Below, piece after piece: positions 4,047 to 5,084 of a stretch of 5,084 nt of DNA. Below the pieces are notes generated by a model. The model was not told where the DNA came from. It saw only the letters and a list, made by a program, of their open reading frames with translations, and did no database searches. Source of the stretch: Planctomycetota bacterium. Lineage in GTDB: Bacteria > Planctomycetota > Phycisphaerae > FEN-1346 > JAACEH01. The translations under genes were made by a program, and so were the position numbers. The first letter of the stretch is position 1; every line of letters begins with the position of its first letter. Where the stretch lies: positions 1 through 5,084 of the forward strand of contig JAFGPY010000409.1 of NCBI GenBank assembly GCA_016935955.1. Direction: 5' to 3'.

Positions 4047-5084
4047 GTGAACTCCAACGCGATGAAGCTGGCGGCGTCAGTGCTGGGCCTGACGGTTTTC
4101 GTAGTCGGCTGCCGGCCGACCGCGGCTGCGCCGTCGCAGGGCCTGACGACGACCACGAGTGTCTCGCAGTACGGCGTCACGTGGACCTTCGACAAGCCCG
4201 TGCAGGTGGGCCGCTTCGTCACCGGTGACTATTACATTGTCGGCTCTGTGACGGTGACGGCTGTCAGCCCCAAAGCGAGATTCGGCGCCGAGGTGACCGA
4301 CGCCGAGGCGGGCGACTACGAGAAGCGCCGCGTCAAGCTCGGGGACCGCGTCCGCAACGGTTCGATGCTCAACCCGCCGACCACGACGGATGTGGCGTAC
4401 GATTCTCGTATCCAGGGTCACAACGGCAAGCTTGCCGCCCGGTTGCCGATCGCCATGAAGCCCGGTGACTCGCTCGTTACGGCAATCAGTCTGGCCGAGA
4501 CGCAGCAGAACCAAGTGCTGCCCAACCCGACGAAATCGCGAGAGACCTCGCCGCTGAAAACCCACGCCGTGCTGACGTGCCTGGCCGAGGCGGCGCCGGC
4601 GGACGCCTTCCGGCCGTCGTACTGTGACACGAAGAAGGACAAGCTGCACCGCGCGAGCGAGATCCGCTGGGAGCTTCTGCCGAAGATCGCCCCGGCCGCG
4701 AAGATGCCTAAGGTGGCCACGGTCGAGCGGATGTTCGAGCGCCCGTGGATCGACCACGTCTACGCCTGGCACAGTCGCGAGACGCACGCCTCGGAAAACA
4801 TGCCGGGCTACGGTCGCGAGATCGGGCGGGCCGTTTCGATGGCGGCTCTGTTGCTGTGCTGCGACCTGCCGCGGACGCAGAAGGAGAAGATCGCACTTGG
4901 CCTGATCCAGGTGGGCATCGACAACTGGGCGGTGGCCAAGCGCTCGACGCGCGGCGAATCGGGCGGCTGGCCGGCCGCAGGCGGATTCGGCAACGGTCGC
5001 AAGCTGCCGATCGTCTTTGCCGCCGTGCTGCTCGACGACAAGGACATGCAGCAGATTCGCAAGTACGCCGGCGAGGCCTCGTTC
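4047..5084 (+). CDS. Putative lipoprotein of uncharacterised family (3' end outside window)
   Basis: The frame is open from GTG 4047 to the window edge, 346 codons without a stop. Residues 8-21 are hydrophobic and end VVGC, a good lipobox, so Cys22 would be lipidated and the protein anchored in a membrane (Cys17 if the ATG at 4062 is used). The N-terminal half (about 40-180) is predicted beta-rich, with GVTWTFDKPVQVGRFVTGDYY (43-63), NGSMLNPP (104-111) and MKPGDSLVTAISL (137-149). I recall this pattern from uncharacterised secreted proteins of planctomycetes and Bacteroidota, but cannot name a domain. From about 225 the chain looks helical and rich in conserved-looking polar motifs: WHSRETHASENMPGYGREIG (241-260), then QVGIDNW (288-294) and GGWPAAGGFGNGRKLPI (306-322). 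Paired helices with aromatic and His/Tyr/Arg clusters suggest an alpha/alpha-toroid, as in some polysaccharide lyases and hydrolases; this is inference only. It follows the secreted hydrolase-like gene, behind a strong terminator. Confidence 0.75.
   Translation, partial: MNSNAMKLAASVLGLTVFVVGCRPTAAAPSQGLTTTTSVSQYGVTWTFDKPVQVGRFVTGDYYIVGSVTVTAVSPKARFGAEVTDAEAGDYEKRRVKLGDRVRNGSMLNPPTTTDVAYDSRIQGHNGKLAARLPIAMKPGDSLVTAISLAETQQNQVLPNPTKSRETSPLKTHAVLTCLAEAAPADAFRPSYCDTKKDKLHRASEIRWELLPKIAPAAKMPKVATVERMFERPWIDHVYAWHSRETHASENMPGYGREIGRAVSMAALLLCCDLPRTQKEKIALGLIQVGIDNWAVAKRSTRGESGGWPAAGGFGNGRKLPIVFAAVLLDDKDMQQIRKYAGEASF

Noticed and set aside
1..5084. CRISPR array, insertion sequence, toxin-antitoxin or defence genes.
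   Set aside because: No regularly spaced direct repeats, transposase motifs, terminal inverted repeats with target duplications, or recognisable effector domains are visible on either strand.

Overview
The window is GC-rich, compact bacterial chromosome. I read it as a member of Planctomycetota or a nearby PVC lineage. The evidence is indirect: strong G/C bias at third codon positions, an isocitrate dehydrogenase C-terminus of the type I associate with that group, a secreted TIM-barrel hydrolase-like protein, and a lipoprotein of a type I associate with planctomycete, verrucomicrobial and Bacteroidota genomes. No marker gene for taxonomy is present, so this is an inference.

Layout. Bases 1-108 are the end of an NAD-type isocitrate dehydrogenase gene on the + strand, closed by a clear hairpin terminator (142-182). 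Bases 109-408 are non-coding and hold several further hairpins. A stand-alone 95-residue HTH protein lies on the - strand (409-696), with its own Shine-Dalgarno sequence and a candidate promoter in the gap behind it. A 12-helix MFS transporter follows, also on the - strand (978-2258). A 272-bp divergent region (2259-2530) separates it from the + strand genes and carries back-to-back sigma70-type promoters and four copies of a GCGGAA/TTCCGC half-site. On the + strand come a secreted glycoside-hydrolase-like protein (2531-3880), a 166-bp gap ending in a strong intrinsic terminator, and the first 346 codons of a putative lipoprotein (4047 to the window edge).

How the parts may work together. The secreted hydrolase-like protein and the transporter are divergently transcribed from one control region, which would suit an extracellular glycan-processing enzyme paired with an uptake or efflux permease. 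The HTH protein downstream of the transporter is a possible local regulator. The following lipoprotein may be a second surface component. No substrate can be read from the sequence.

The most unusual structural feature is the intrinsic terminator at 3976-4031. Its T-run ends four bases before the lipoprotein gene's Shine-Dalgarno, the arrangement expected of transcription attenuation. I found no CRISPR array, transposase, tRNA, rRNA or defence system. Nothing here proves a wholly new system; the attenuator-like leader, the lipoprotein family and the shared operator array are the best leads.
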